DNA from: SAR86 cluster bacterium SAR86A | GTDB lineage: Bacteria > Pseudomonadota > Gammaproteobacteria > Magnimaribacterales > D2472 | Direction of reading: 5' to 3' | Assembly: GCA_000252525.1 (NCBI GenBank) | Contig: JH611157.1 | Location: 86,205-131,520, forward strand | Length of the DNA: 45,316 nt | Shown: positions 8,614 to 17,524 of the stretch, in pieces | How positions within the stretch are numbered: position 1 is the stretch's first letter | Layout: each line of letters opens with the position of its first letter | The notes under the pieces: model-generated | The model's input: the letters and a program-made list of their open reading frames with translations, nothing else | Database searches by the model: none | Told to the model about the DNA's origin: nothing | Translations under genes and position numbers: made by a program

Positions 8614-9348
8614 TTAAATTTTACCAAAATGGTTTTTTACAATAGAAGAAACAAAAATTGGAGCCGTTTCTGCTTTGAGAATATTTTCACCCAAATATCT
8701 AATTTCAATATTATTTTTCTTGATAGAGTCTAATTCTTTTTCTGAGAAACCTGACTCTGGTCCTGTAATAGTTGTTATAGAAGAAGTAGAGCCCAACTCT
8801 TCGAAAGAAAAGTATTTTTCTGCATCCGTATCAAATACATATTTGTTGTTGTCATCTTCAATCAAATTAATAGCCTCATCTAAGTTTCTGGTATGAATAA
8901 TTTGTGGCAAGAAATTATTTCCGCACTGCTTGCAAACATTAATAATTATATCTTTAGATTTTTGAATTATCTTTTCTAGATCCTTTTTCGCAATACTTTG
9001 ATCGCAAAGTTCAGGTTTATAGATTATGAATTTATTTACTCCAATTTCAGATAATTTTTGAACCATATAATTAAAATTATTTGTTTTAATGAATGGAATT
9101 ATGTTTGTTAGAGTTCGATGTGGTTCATAATCTTTATTAACTTCAGAAATTCTTTCCAGCTCACACTTGTTATTATTTAATAAAACTATTTCACACGATG
9201 CTGAGCTACCGTTTCCATCAAATACTTCAACAACTCTTCCCTCTTTTAAACGAAGAGCTTTAATTAAGTGATGCGACTGTATATTATCTAAGGCAAATTT
9301 CGTATTAGGTCCTGATACAGATTTACAATATACTCTATGAATTCTCAT
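8614..9348 (-). CDS. rsmE: 16S rRNA (uracil1498-N3)-methyltransferase
   Basis: 244 residues. The N-terminal MRIHRVYC segment is the family start, so I place the ATG at 9348; an upstream ATG at 9477 would add a non-conserved extension overlapping the divergent gene. The C-terminal SPOUT (trefoil knot) domain shows ITGPESGFSEKE and LGENILKAETAP, the S-adenosylmethionine-binding parts. It methylates U1498 of 16S rRNA. The order rsmE-gshB is common in gammaproteobacteria. Only 30 bases separate it from the divergent phosphatase gene, so any promoters must overlap the coding sequences. Confidence 0.95.
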   Translation of the reverse strand: MRIHRVYCKSVSGPNTKFALDNIQSHHLIKALRLKEGRVVEVFDGNGSSASCEIVLLNNNKCELERISEVNKDYEPHRTLTNIIPFIKTNNFNYMVQKLSEIGVNKFIIYKPELCDQSIAKKDLEKIIQKSKDIIINVCKQCGNNFLPQIIHTRNLDEAINLIEDDNNKYVFDTDAEKYFSFEELGSTSSITTITGPESGFSEKELDSIKKNNIEIRYLGENILKAETAPIFVSSIVKNHFGKI

Positions 9349-9378
9349 ATTATTATTATAGCTATTGAGAATTAATAA

Positions 9379-9942
9379 ATGGCATCTATTGAAGTTATAT
9401 TTATAAGGCATGCTGAGGCTTCTAGCTCTTGGGGCGATCATCATGATCCTGGTCTTAGCGATACTGGTATAGCTCAATCAAAAAAATTAATTAATAGGCC
9501 TGAACTTAAACAGCTTGATGATTATTCTTTTATTTCAAGTCCAAAACTAAGAGCAGTAGAAACAGCAAGACCACTGGCAAAAAAATTTAAAAAAGAGCTA
9601 ATAATAGAAAATATATTCACAGAAATACCATCACCAAATATTGAGCCTGAGAATAAACAAGAATGGTTAAAGAATATCCTTCAAATGAATAAGAATGATT
9701 TGCCAGAGAATATTGCTAAGTGGAAAGATAATATAATTTCTAAAACAAAAGCACTCTCACAAGATAGCGTTGTTTTTACTCATTTTATGGTGATAAATGC
9801 ATTATTAAGTGAGCTAAATTCAAAAACCAAGCTTTTATATTTTTATCCTGACTACACTTCAATTGTAAAAATAACTATTGAAGATGGAGAATTCATAAAT
9901 TTCTCAATTGATAAAGATAAAAAAACATTTATTAATCTTTAA
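9379..9942 (+). CDS. Histidine phosphatase family protein
   Basis: 187 residues. The catalytic RHG-type motif is RHAEASS (His about 11), followed by DPGLSDTGIAQS, SSPKLRAVETARP with the conserved Arg, and FTHFMVINALL with the second catalytic His near 137. These are the phosphohistidine-intermediate residues of the phosphoglycerate mutase-like superfamily. The substrate cannot be told from sequence; members include sugar phosphatases, SixA-like protein phosphatases and cofactor pathway enzymes. It is divergent from rsmE and followed by fis after 63 bases. Confidence 0.88.
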   Translation: MASIEVIFIRHAEASSSWGDHHDPGLSDTGIAQSKKLINRPELKQLDDYSFISSPKLRAVETARPLAKKFKKELIIENIFTEIPSPNIEPENKQEWLKNILQMNKNDLPENIAKWKDNIISKTKALSQDSVVFTHFMVINALLSELNSKTKLLYFYPDYTSIVKITIEDGEFINFSIDKDKKTFINL

Positions 9943-9949
9943 AAAACTA

Positions 9950-9977
9950 TTGAGCAATTTTTAAACAACTGTAAACT
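9950..9977 (+). promoter_or_regulatory. Candidate promoter for fis-purH-purD-coq7
   Basis: TTGAGC (9950-9955) and TAAACT (9972-9977) are separated by 16 bases and would start transcription some 20 bases before the fis TTG start. Each hexamer matches the sigma-70 consensus at four of six positions. Weak but correctly placed in the only sizeable gap of this block. Confidence 0.3.
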
Positions 9978-10005
9978 TAATCTTCTTTACACAAAATAAA
10001 TTATT

Positions 10006-10272
10006 TTGAAAAATAACAACAAATCATTTGATAACTACGCTAAAAAACCTCTTAAAGATGAAGTTAGAAAAGCAATGTCTAGATATTTTAATCAGCTTGA
10101 TCAAAAAAATACTCCAATAGATGTTTACCAACTTGTTTTGAATGAAGTTGAGCCACCTCTTTTGAGATCAGTTATGCAATTTTCGAATAATAATCAATCA
10201 AAAGCCGCAAAGATTTTAGGAATAAATAGAACAACTCTTAGAACAAAACTCAAAAAATATAAAATCGAGTAG
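10006..10272 (+). CDS. fis: DNA-binding protein Fis
   Basis: 88 residues (E. coli 98). The C-terminal helix-turn-helix is diagnostic: NQSKAAKILGINRTTLRTKL at about 64-83. The preceding PLLRSVMQFSNNN also matches Fis. It bends DNA and modulates rRNA promoters, replication and recombination. The start is TTG at 10006; the nearest in-frame ATG (MSRYF) would remove part of the N-terminal arm. In pseudomonads fis directly precedes purH-purD, as here. In enterobacteria it follows dusB, which is not present. Confidence 0.95.
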   Translation: MKNNNKSFDNYAKKPLKDEVRKAMSRYFNQLDQKNTPIDVYQLVLNEVEPPLLRSVMQFSNNNQSKAAKILGINRTTLRTKLKKYKIE

Positions 10273-10274
10273 CA

Positions 10275-11813
10275 ATGAATATTGTTAATCCAAAAACAGC
10301 CCTGATAAGTTTATCTGATAAAACAAATCTCGAAGAAATTGTATCTTTTTTGATTAAAAAAGATGTGAAGATACTTTCAACTGGTGGAACTTATAAAGCA
10401 ATAAAAGAAATTACGGATAAGGTTACAGAAGTTTCTGAGTTTACTGGATTTGAAGAAATGATGGATGGAAGAGTTAAAACTCTTCATCCAAAGATACATG
10501 CAGGCATTCTTGCAAGAAGAGAATCTGATATGAAGGTGCTTAAAGAGAGAGGATATGAAACCATTGATTTAGTAATTGTTAATTTATATCCATTTACAGA
10601 AACTATAAAAAAAGGTTCTTCTTTTGAGGATGCGATAGAAAATATCGATATAGGTGGTCCGACAATGATACGAGCTGCTGCAAAAAATTTTAAAGATGTC
10701 GTCGTAGTATGCAATCCAAATGACTATAGTCATATTATTAGGGAGTGGGATGAAAATGATGGCATTTCATATGAAACTCGTAAGAATCTCTCTCAAAAAG
10801 TATTTGCCTTAATGGCCAATTACAATAAATCGATATCTGATTACCTCAAGGGAGAAGTTGTAGATATTCATTCCTATAATTTCTCAAGTAATGTGAATCT
10901 TAGATATGGTGAAAATCCACATCAAAATGCAACCCTTTTTACTTTTGATAATTTAAAAAACAAAAATATTGCTAATGCTGAAATTATTCAAGGAAAAGAG
11001 CTTTCATATAATAATATTGTAGATGCTGACGCTGCTTGGGAATGTGTTAGAGAATTTAGTAATCCTGCTTGTGTTATTGTTAAGCATGCTAATCCATGTG
11101 GTGTTGCTGAGGCAAAATCAATCAATGAAGCTTATGACCTTTCTTTTAAAACAGATCCAACCTCTGCGTTTGGAGGAATCATTGCTTTCAATAAAAAATT
11201 AGATAAAGAAACAGCAAAAGAAATAAATCAAAGACAATTTGTTGAATTGGTAATAGCTCCAGATTATGAAAAGGATGCGATTAAAGAGTTTTCTTCTAAA
11301 AAAAATATAAGAGTCCTTAGAGTTGATTTAGATCAAGATAATCCTTATCCAGGAACAATTAAGAAAGTCTCTGGAGGTATTTTGATCCAAGATGATGATA
11401 CAAAAAAGTTAGATGCCAACGAACTAAGATGTGTTACCCAGAGAAAACCCTCAGACGACGAGCTTGATGATCTTTTATTTGCATGGAAAGTGGCTAAATT
11501 TGTAAAAAGTAATGCCATCGTTTATGTAAAGAACAAACAAACTATCGGCATAGGGGCTGGTCAAATGAGCAGAGTAATTAGTGCAGAAATTGCCAACTTA
11601 AAAGCCAAAGAAGAGGGATTGGAAGTAAAAAATGCTGTAATGGCATCGGATGCATTTTTTCCATTTAGAGATGGAATAGATAAAGCAGCCTCAAGCGGAA
11701 TTGCTGCAATTATTCAACCAGGTGGGTCTATAAAAGATGATGAAGTAATAGCTGCAGCAAATGAACACAACATTGCAATGATGTTTACTGGAATGAGGCA
11801 TTTTCGACACTAA
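10275..11813 (+). CDS. purH: Bifunctional AICAR transformylase / IMP cyclohydrolase
   Basis: 512 residues (E. coli 529), the last two steps to IMP. The N-terminal MGS-like cyclohydrolase domain (about 1-195) shows [23 protein letters not shown] and the phosphate loop [14 protein letters not shown]. The transformylase half has [19 protein letters not shown] with the catalytic Lys-His pair, [11 protein letters not shown] and [12 protein letters not shown]. It starts 2 bases after fis, and its last base is shared with the purD start (TAATG). Confidence 0.99.
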   Translation: MNIVNPKTALISLSDKTNLEEIVSFLIKKDVKILSTGGTYKAIKEITDKVTEVSEFTGFEEMMDGRVKTLHPKIHAGILARRESDMKVLKERGYETIDLVIVNLYPFTETIKKGSSFEDAIENIDIGGPTMIRAAAKNFKDVVVVCNPNDYSHIIREWDENDGISYETRKNLSQKVFALMANYNKSISDYLKGEVVDIHSYNFSSNVNLRYGENPHQNATLFTFDNLKNKNIANAEIIQGKELSYNNIVDADAAWECVREFSNPACVIVKHANPCGVAEAKSINEAYDLSFKTDPTSAFGGIIAFNKKLDKETAKEINQRQFVELVIAPDYEKDAIKEFSSKKNIRVLRVDLDQDNPYPGTIKKVSGGILIQDDDTKKLDANELRCVTQRKPSDDELDDLLFAWKVAKFVKSNAIVYVKNKQTIGIGAGQMSRVISAEIANLKAKEEGLEVKNAVMASDAFFPFRDGIDKAASSGIAAIIQPGGSIKDDEVIAAANEHNIAMMFTGMRHFRH

Positions 11814-13081
11814 TGAAAGTTCTGATAATTGGTTCAGGTGGAAGAGAACATGCTTTGGCCTGGAAATGTGCTCAAGATGATATCGTAAAACATGTTTTTG
11901 TCTGTCCTGGTAACGCAGGAACCCATCTAGAGGATAAAGTAAGCAATGTTGAACTTAACTTAAATGAATTTAGCTCAATAGAAAAATTTTGTTTAGAAGA
12001 AATAGTAGAGCTTGTCATTATTGGTCCAGAACAACCACTTGTTGATGGTTTGACTGATTTTTTACAGAGTAAAAATATTAAAACTTTCGGTCCATCTAAA
12101 AATGCAGCTCAATTAGAGGGTTCAAAAACCTTTTCTAAAGATTTCTTCGTAAAGTACAACATTCCAACAGCCAAATACAAATCGTTCGACAACTTTGAAA
12201 GCTCATTAGAATATCTAAATGAGATTTCTTTTCCAACAGTCGTTAAAGCTGACGGTTTGGCAGCTGGTAAGGGCGTAATAATTTGTCAAAACTCTGAAGA
12301 AGCAATAAAAGCACTTGATAGCATTTTTAATGATAAGGCCTTTGGAACTGCTGGTAATCGAGTAGTAATCGAAGAATTTTTAGAAGGTGAGGAAGCATCA
12401 TTTATTGCTGTAGTAAGTAAAGATAAGATAATTCCTTTGGCAACAAGCCAAGATCATAAGGCTGTAGGAGATGGTGATGTCGGTTTAAATACCGGAGGAA
12501 TGGGTGCTTATTCTCCAGCACCAATAGTAACTGAAGAAATTCATAAAAAGATTCTTAATGAGGTTATGTATCCCACTATGAATGGTTTAATTAATGAAGG
12601 TTCGCCTTATTTAGGATTTCTTTATGCAGGGCTGATGATTAAAGATAATGAGATTAAGGTTCTTGAATTTAATTGCAGATTTGGTGATCCAGAAACTCAA
12701 CCTATTTTATTAAGGCTTAATTCGAGTTTGGTTGAACTTTGCAAAGCAGCTATTGATGATGAATTGGATACATATTCAATTCAGTGGACTGAAAAACACT
12801 CATGTGGAGTTGTAATTGCCTCTGAAGGCTATCCTGAAGACTATGAATCCAATAAAAAAGTTTCTATAAAAGAAAATAACATCAAAGATTCAAAGTTGTT
12901 TCATGCAGGAACAAAATATGAAAATGAAACAATACTTACAAGTGGAGGTAGGGTTTTTTGTGCAACAGCACTAGGGAGCGATTTGAAAGATGCACAAAAA
13001 AACGCATATAATCTCGTAAATAATGTCGAATTTGACGGTGCATTTTTCAGAAAAGACATTGGATTCAAAGGAATTAAATGA
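11813..13081 (+). CDS. purD: Phosphoribosylamine-glycine ligase (GARS)
   Basis: 422 residues (E. coli 429), second step of de novo purine synthesis. The N-terminal domain has IGSGGREHALAWK. The ATP-grasp part has VVKADGLAAGKGVI near 143-156, EEFLEGEEASF near 190, TGGMGAYSPAP near 230, and EFNCRFGDPETQ near 287 with the metal-binding Glu and Asn. The start overlaps purH by one base and the stop overlaps coq7 by 4 bases (ATGA), so all three are probably one transcript. Confidence 0.99.
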   Translation: MKVLIIGSGGREHALAWKCAQDDIVKHVFVCPGNAGTHLEDKVSNVELNLNEFSSIEKFCLEEIVELVIIGPEQPLVDGLTDFLQSKNIKTFGPSKNAAQLEGSKTFSKDFFVKYNIPTAKYKSFDNFESSLEYLNEISFPTVVKADGLAAGKGVIICQNSEEAIKALDSIFNDKAFGTAGNRVVIEEFLEGEEASFIAVVSKDKIIPLATSQDHKAVGDGDVGLNTGGMGAYSPAPIVTEEIHKKILNEVMYPTMNGLINEGSPYLGFLYAGLMIKDNEIKVLEFNCRFGDPETQPILLRLNSSLVELCKAAIDDELDTYSIQWTEKHSCGVVIASEGYPEDYESNKKVSIKENNIKDSKLFHAGTKYENETILTSGGRVFCATALGSDLKDAQKNAYNLVNNVEFDGAFFRKDIGFKGIK

Positions 13082-13713
13082 GCATTTTAAATAATATTGT
13101 TAATGAGCTTGATATAGCTTTAAGAACTCTATCAGATAAAAAAACTGGAACTGATAGAGAGTATCCACCTGCACCAAAAGAAAAAAATACTGAAGAGCTT
13201 TCAAAAAAAGAAAAAGATTTATCTATTCAAATGATGAGGATAAATCATGCTGGAGAAGTTGCTGCACAAGCACTTTATCGTGGACAGGCTTTTGTATGCA
13301 AAGATCCAAAAATAAAAGAACATTTAATTCATGCTGGTGAAGAAGAAACAGATCATTTGGTTTGGTGTAAAAAAAGACTTGATGAGCTTGGTGGTAATAG
13401 TTCAATATTGAATCCCCTTTGGTATGCTGGATCGTTTGCCATTGGAGCTATTTTTGGTTCTATGGGAGAAAAGACAAGTCTTGGATTTGTTGAAGAAACA
13501 GAAAAACAGGTAGTTATACATCTTCAAAAACACTTAGATAAAATTTCAGAGAAAGATAAAGAGACTATTGAGATATTAAAGACCATGCAAGCTGATGAAG
13601 ATCTGCATGCTGGTCAAGCAAATGAATCAGGCGCAGAAGAATTAGAATCGCCTACAAAAAAAGTAATGGAAGTCACTGCAAAGGTGATGACTTCTACAAG
13701 TGCTTATATCTAA
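13078..13713 (+). CDS. coq7: Demethoxyubiquinone hydroxylase Coq7/UbiF type
   Basis: 211 residues, standard for the bacterial single-domain form. The di-iron carboxylate four-helix bundle is shown by the two E-x-x-H repeats: MRINHAGEVAAQALYRGQ, then HAGEEETDHLVW, EETEKQVVIHL and ADEDLHAG. It hydroxylates 2-polyprenyl-3-methyl-6-methoxybenzoquinol in ubiquinone synthesis at the membrane and needs O2. E. coli uses UbiF instead; Coq7 is the pseudomonad-type choice. It overlaps the purD stop by 4 bases. Confidence 0.97.
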   Translation: MSILNNIVNELDIALRTLSDKKTGTDREYPPAPKEKNTEELSKKEKDLSIQMMRINHAGEVAAQALYRGQAFVCKDPKIKEHLIHAGEEETDHLVWCKKRLDELGGNSSILNPLWYAGSFAIGAIFGSMGEKTSLGFVEETEKQVVIHLQKHLDKISEKDKETIEILKTMQADEDLHAGQANESGAEELESPTKKVMEVTAKVMTSTSAYI

Positions 13714-13723
13714 TAATATCTAA

Positions 13724-15034
13724 ATGAATCAATCCACATCAGTAAACCAAGACAAAAACATGAGAAAGGTTGCCCTAACCGCTCTAGCTGGTACTAGTAT
13801 TGAGTGGTATGACTTCTTTCTCTATGGTGCTGCAGCAGCTTTAATATTTCCAACTGCTTTTTTTGGTGAAGTGCCTGAAACAACAGCTTTAATTCTATCT
13901 TTATTAACATTTGCTGCGGGTTTTATAGCAAGGCCAATAGGTGGAATAATTTTTGGGCACTTTGGTGATAGGGTTGGAAGAAAAAAAACTCTTATTGCAG
14001 CTTTGATGTTAATGGGCATATCTTCAACTTTAATAGGATTATTACCAACCTATGCAATGATTGGAGTTACGGCCCCTATTCTCCTTACACTTCTAAGATT
14101 TGCTCAAGGTCTTGCAATTGGCGGTCAATGGGGAGGAGCGATGTTGTTGGTTACCGAGAGTGCTCCCTCAAATCAAAGAGGATACTATGGTGCCTTTGCA
14201 CAGGCTGGCGCTCCAATTGGTGTAATCTTAGCCAACTTAGCGTTAATTGTTACAAGCGCGCTAGTGTCTGAAGAATTTTTTAATACGTGGGGATGGAGAA
14301 TACCTTTCTTAGCAAGTGCTGTTCTTATTCTAATAAGCATGTATATACAACTTAATCTTGAAGATACTAAAGCTTTTAAAGCACTAGCAACAAATTCAGA
14401 TAATAGCTCAAATGAAAAAGTAAAAAGTTCTCCTGTCGTTGAAGCAATAAGAAGATATCCAAAAAGAATCATGCTTGCTGCAGGTGCTTTTTTATCAGTT
14501 CAAGTAACCTTCTACATTTTGATTGCATTCATGCTTGCTTATGGAGTTTCAAGTGCAAATATGGAAAGAGATGACATGTTAACTGCAGTTCTTATTGGCT
14601 GTGCCATTATGGTACCGCTTCAATTTATGTTCTCTTCATATTCTGATAGAAACGGTAGAAAAGGAATATTTATGCTAGGAGCAATCCTTTCTGGGATTTG
14701 GGCTTTTGCAATTTTTCCATTAGTTGATACTGGAAATTTTTGGTTAATAGTCCTCGCATTAACCTTTGGACTTATTTTTTTAGCAATGATGTATGGCCCT
14801 CAGGCAGCTTTTTTTACAGAGCTTTTTAGTACTGAAGTAAGATATTCTGGTGCGACATTGGGGTATCAGTTTGGAGCAATCGTGGGAGGAGCTTTTGCTC
14901 CGACGATAGCGGTTAAGTTATGGTCTGATTTTGATATTTTTTGGGTATCTGTTTACATTGCATTTGCAGCATTCTTGACGCTAATTTCTGTTATGGCATT
15001 AACAGAAACATATCAATCAAACCTTGACGATTAA
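13724..15034 (+). CDS. MFS transporter, metabolite:H+ symporter (MHS/ProP-like) family
   Basis: 436 residues with twelve predicted membrane segments. The MHS signature near the N-terminus is GTSIEWYDFFLYGAAAAL (about 20-37). The loop 2-3 motif is GHFGDRVGRKKTL (about 86-98), and a related SYSDRNGRKG is seen in the second half. MHS members carry proline, betaine, citrate, shikimate or ketoglutarate; the sequence does not reveal which. It starts 10 bases after coq7 and converges with the thioredoxin-like gene 10 bases downstream. An ATG 36 bases in (MRKVALT) is a possible alternative start. Confidence 0.92.
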   Translation: MNQSTSVNQDKNMRKVALTALAGTSIEWYDFFLYGAAAALIFPTAFFGEVPETTALILSLLTFAAGFIARPIGGIIFGHFGDRVGRKKTLIAALMLMGISSTLIGLLPTYAMIGVTAPILLTLLRFAQGLAIGGQWGGAMLLVTESAPSNQRGYYGAFAQAGAPIGVILANLALIVTSALVSEEFFNTWGWRIPFLASAVLILISMYIQLNLEDTKAFKALATNSDNSSNEKVKSSPVVEAIRRYPKRIMLAAGAFLSVQVTFYILIAFMLAYGVSSANMERDDMLTAVLIGCAIMVPLQFMFSSYSDRNGRKGIFMLGAILSGIWAFAIFPLVDTGNFWLIVLALTFGLIFLAMMYGPQAAFFTELFSTEVRYSGATLGYQFGAIVGGAFAPTIAVKLWSDFDIFWVSVYIAFAAFLTLISVMALTETYQSNLDD

Positions 15035-15044
15035 TATCAAATCT

Positions 15045-15599
15045 TCAGGACTTCCACTTAATATTACAACCCATTGATGGAAACTGTTCATCTGAAATAG
15101 GTTTATTATTTTGTAAATTATCTATTGCCGTCCTTAAGTCTTTGCCTGATGGAACTTGGTCAGATCCAGGAGATGATTCATCTAACCTTCCCCGATATAC
15201 GAGTTTTTGATTTGAATCAAAAAGATAAAATTCAGGCGTACACTCAGCTTTATATTTTCTTGCTATTTCTTGAGTTTCATCAAACAAATATGGAAATGAT
15301 AAGTCTAAAGAGTTCCACATTTCTTTCATTTTGTGAGGATTATCTTGGGGATGACTAATAATGTCATTAGAACTTATAGCTATCATATTAATACTTTCAG
15401 CATAATCCTCTTCAAGTCGAATAATCTCATCATGATAATGAATGACATATGGACAATGATTGCAAATAAACATTATTAATGAAGGTTTATCTCTATCAAT
15501 TGAGTCTGAGGAAAAATTTTTATTAGATACTGAGTTTAGTAAATCAAACTCAATAAGATCGGTTTGAAGTTCAAGCATGCTTGAGTACGTTAAAGCCAT
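15045..15599 (-). CDS. Thioredoxin-fold protein, AhpC/TSA-like
   Basis: 184 residues without signal peptide, so probably cytoplasmic. The thioredoxin-fold core has IMFICNHCPYVIHY with a C-x-x-C (CNHC) near 46-49, IAISSNDIISHPQDNP near 75-90, and a cis-Pro region TPEFYLFDSNQKLVYRG near 120-136. Family members are annotated as redoxin-domain proteins of unknown substrate. It is the last gene of the long minus-strand run, 7 bases after the helicase gene. Confidence 0.85.
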   Translation of the reverse strand: MALTYSSMLELQTDLIEFDLLNSVSNKNFSSDSIDRDKPSLIMFICNHCPYVIHYHDEIIRLEEDYAESINMIAISSNDIISHPQDNPHKMKEMWNSLDLSFPYLFDETQEIARKYKAECTPEFYLFDSNQKLVYRGRLDESSPGSDQVPSGKDLRTAIDNLQNNKPISDEQFPSMGCNIKWKS

Positions 15600-15606
15600 A
15601 TTAATA

Positions 15607-16776
15607 TTATAGACTCATTTGCTGCCACTTAATTGGAACGCCCTCTAGCTTATATCTATTTGATTCTTCTCGTAATTTTTCGTACTCAGTTTTTGAAGAG
15701 TAAACAGTAACTATCAAAGCATTTTCTTTATTAGCAGTTATTCTTAAAACCCTTCCCATTCTTTGAATTCTTTGTCTTTTTGATGATGAGGCACTAAGAA
15801 TCATAGCTCCATCTGCCTCAGGCATATCAAACCCCTCATCTAATGCAGTACAACTTACCAAGACATCTAATTTGCCAGACTTAAAAGCCTCAAGATTTTC
15901 TTGTCTTTCATCGTCTTTAAGATCTGTATTATAAATACCTGACTTAAATCCTTTCTTATTTATAATTTTGTTGAAGTCTTTCGCCTGCTTCTTATTTTCA
16001 GTAAAAACAATCCAGCTATCTCTTTTATATTTTTGAATAAGCTCAACACCATATGGGATCCTATTCTTAGAATTTTTTACAAGCCTAGCTCTATTAAAAA
16101 TTAGCATTTTCAATGGATAATCGTTCATATCTTGCCCACCAATAGTAGCTGCCCTTCTTTGAATACTCTTTGTAAATTTTTTATATTTTTCTTCTTCTTC
16201 TGGTAATAAGGCTGCATAACCATAAAGAAGTTTAAAATTTACTATTACCTCATCTTCTCTAGCATCTATGTAATCGTAATCAAAGATGATATCTCCGAGA
16301 ATCTTTTTAATAATGATATAAAAATTATCGTCATAGTCTCTCTCGGGAGTTGCTGATAATCCAAGTGTGGCATTCCAATTATTTGAGAGCATTTCTCCTC
16401 TTTTTTCTGTTCCAATTTTATGGCATTCATCAACTATTAATAACGTGTTTTGATAATTTACTTCTTCAATAATATTTTTTAATGAATCGATAGTTGTAAT
16501 GCATATCTTTTTAAGTCCATTGGTTTGCTCTCCTCCTCCATTAAGTGAAATTTCTTTTGATTTAAATTCTTGTGAGAGACTTTCATACCATTGATCTAGA
16601 AGAGCTATTGAGGGAACAACAATTAAAATAGACTTTTGAGGATCATCCTCTAAATATTTCTTTAAACAATGAATAGCAAAGAACGTTTTTCCTCCACCGG
16701 TGACAACTTTAATGATGCCTCTTTTTTTTGCCCACCAAAGCGGGAAAGCCTTTTCTTGCCATTCCCTAAGTTTCAA
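15607..16776 (-). CDS. Small SF2 DNA/RNA helicase (XPB/Res-like)
   Basis: 389 residues holding both RecA-like domains and little else. Motif I is VTGGGKT (25-31), motif Ia IVVPSIALLDQW, motif II DECH (116-119), motif III LSATPERD (140-147). In the second domain are WIVFTENKKQAKDF, SCTALDEGFDMPEADGAMIL and motif VI QRIQRMGRVLR (about 352-362). This resembles the XPB/UvsW/RadD part of superfamily 2 rather than RNA DEAD-box enzymes. No nuclease or methylase domain or partner gene is adjacent, so a restriction role is not supported. The start overlaps the trpC end by 11 bases, which suggests translational coupling to the trp genes. Cellular role unknown; repair is a guess. Confidence 0.88.
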   Translation of the reverse strand: MKLREWQEKAFPLWWAKKRGIIKVVTGGGKTFFAIHCLKKYLEDDPQKSILIVVPSIALLDQWYESLSQEFKSKEISLNGGGEQTNGLKKICITTIDSLKNIIEEVNYQNTLLIVDECHKIGTEKRGEMLSNNWNATLGLSATPERDYDDNFYIIIKKILGDIIFDYDYIDAREDEVIVNFKLLYGYAALLPEEEEKYKKFTKSIQRRAATIGGQDMNDYPLKMLIFNRARLVKNSKNRIPYGVELIQKYKRDSWIVFTENKKQAKDFNKIINKKGFKSGIYNTDLKDDERQENLEAFKSGKLDVLVSCTALDEGFDMPEADGAMILSASSSKRQRIQRMGRVLRITANKENALIVTVYSSKTEYEKLREESNRYKLEGVPIKWQQMSL

Positions 16777-17524
16777 AAAAATCTCCTTTCATCAAGCTTT
16801 CACCAATTAGAAAAACATTAATATTATGTTGTTGAAGGTATTCGATATCTTTTTTACTTTTTATGCCCGATTCAGCAATAAAAATATTTTCTCCTTCAAA
16901 AATTTTTTTTAGTGCAACTGAATTATTAATATCGACATCAAAAGTTTTTAAATTTCTGTTATTGACTCCAATAATTGCATTAGAGAAATGTTGTACTCTT
17001 TGTAATTCCTCCTCATCATGAACCTCAATAATATAATCAAGCTTGAGTCTTTCTGCTATTTCTGAAAAGTTTTTTAATTCTTCGTCATTTAGTATTGAAG
17101 CAATGAGTAAAATACAATCTGCTCCAATCAACTTTGACTCATATATTTGATACTCATCAACTATGAAGTCTTTTCTCAGGATAGGAAGACTTGTAATTGC
17201 TTTGACATCCATAAGGTACTGAATATTTCCTAAAAAATAATCTTCCTCTGTGAGAATGGAAAGTGCCGAGGCTCCAAAAGATTCATATTCTTTTGATTTT
17301 AAAACTGGATCAAAATCATCACTAATAATGCCTGCACTTGGAGAGGCTTTTTTTATCTCAGCAATAATAGCTTCAGCTTTATTCTGAAGACTTTTCTTAA
17401 AATTTGTTTCTTTAAGATTCTCGAAATCTATTTTAGAACTCAATTCTTCAAGCGATAGTCCTTGTTTTTTTTCTTCAAGTTTAGATTTTGTTTTTGCTAC
17501 TATTTCATCAAGAATATTCATCAT
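16766..17524 (-). CDS. trpC: Indole-3-glycerol phosphate synthase
   Basis: 252 residues, the single-function form without a fused TrpF. TIM-barrel landmarks: EIKKASPSAGIISDDFDP (catalytic Lys) near 51-68, LRKDFIVDEYQIYES near 115-129, EVHDEEELQR, IGVNNRNLKTF and AESGI near 218. It closes the indole ring from carboxyphenylamino-deoxyribulose phosphate. Its ATGATG start overlaps the trpD stop by 4 bases. trpF, trpB and trpA are not in the window. Confidence 0.98.
   Translation of the reverse strand: MMNILDEIVAKTKSKLEEKKQGLSLEELSSKIDFENLKETNFKKSLQNKAEAIIAEIKKASPSAGIISDDFDPVLKSKEYESFGASALSILTEEDYFLGNIQYLMDVKAITSLPILRKDFIVDEYQIYESKLIGADCILLIASILNDEELKNFSEIAERLKLDYIIEVHDEEELQRVQHFSNAIIGVNNRNLKTFDVDINNSVALKKIFEGENIFIAESGIKSKKDIEYLQQHNINVFLIGESLMKGDFFET

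Noticed and set aside
9941-9965. A terminator after the phosphatase gene (ATTG-AG-CAAT followed by T-run)
   Set aside because: The stem is only 4 bp with a 2-base loop, too small to be a credible terminator.
15607-16776. The helicase as part of a restriction or phage-defence system
   Set aside because: No nuclease, methylase, or other defence gene is adjacent; the neighbours are trpC and a thioredoxin-like gene.
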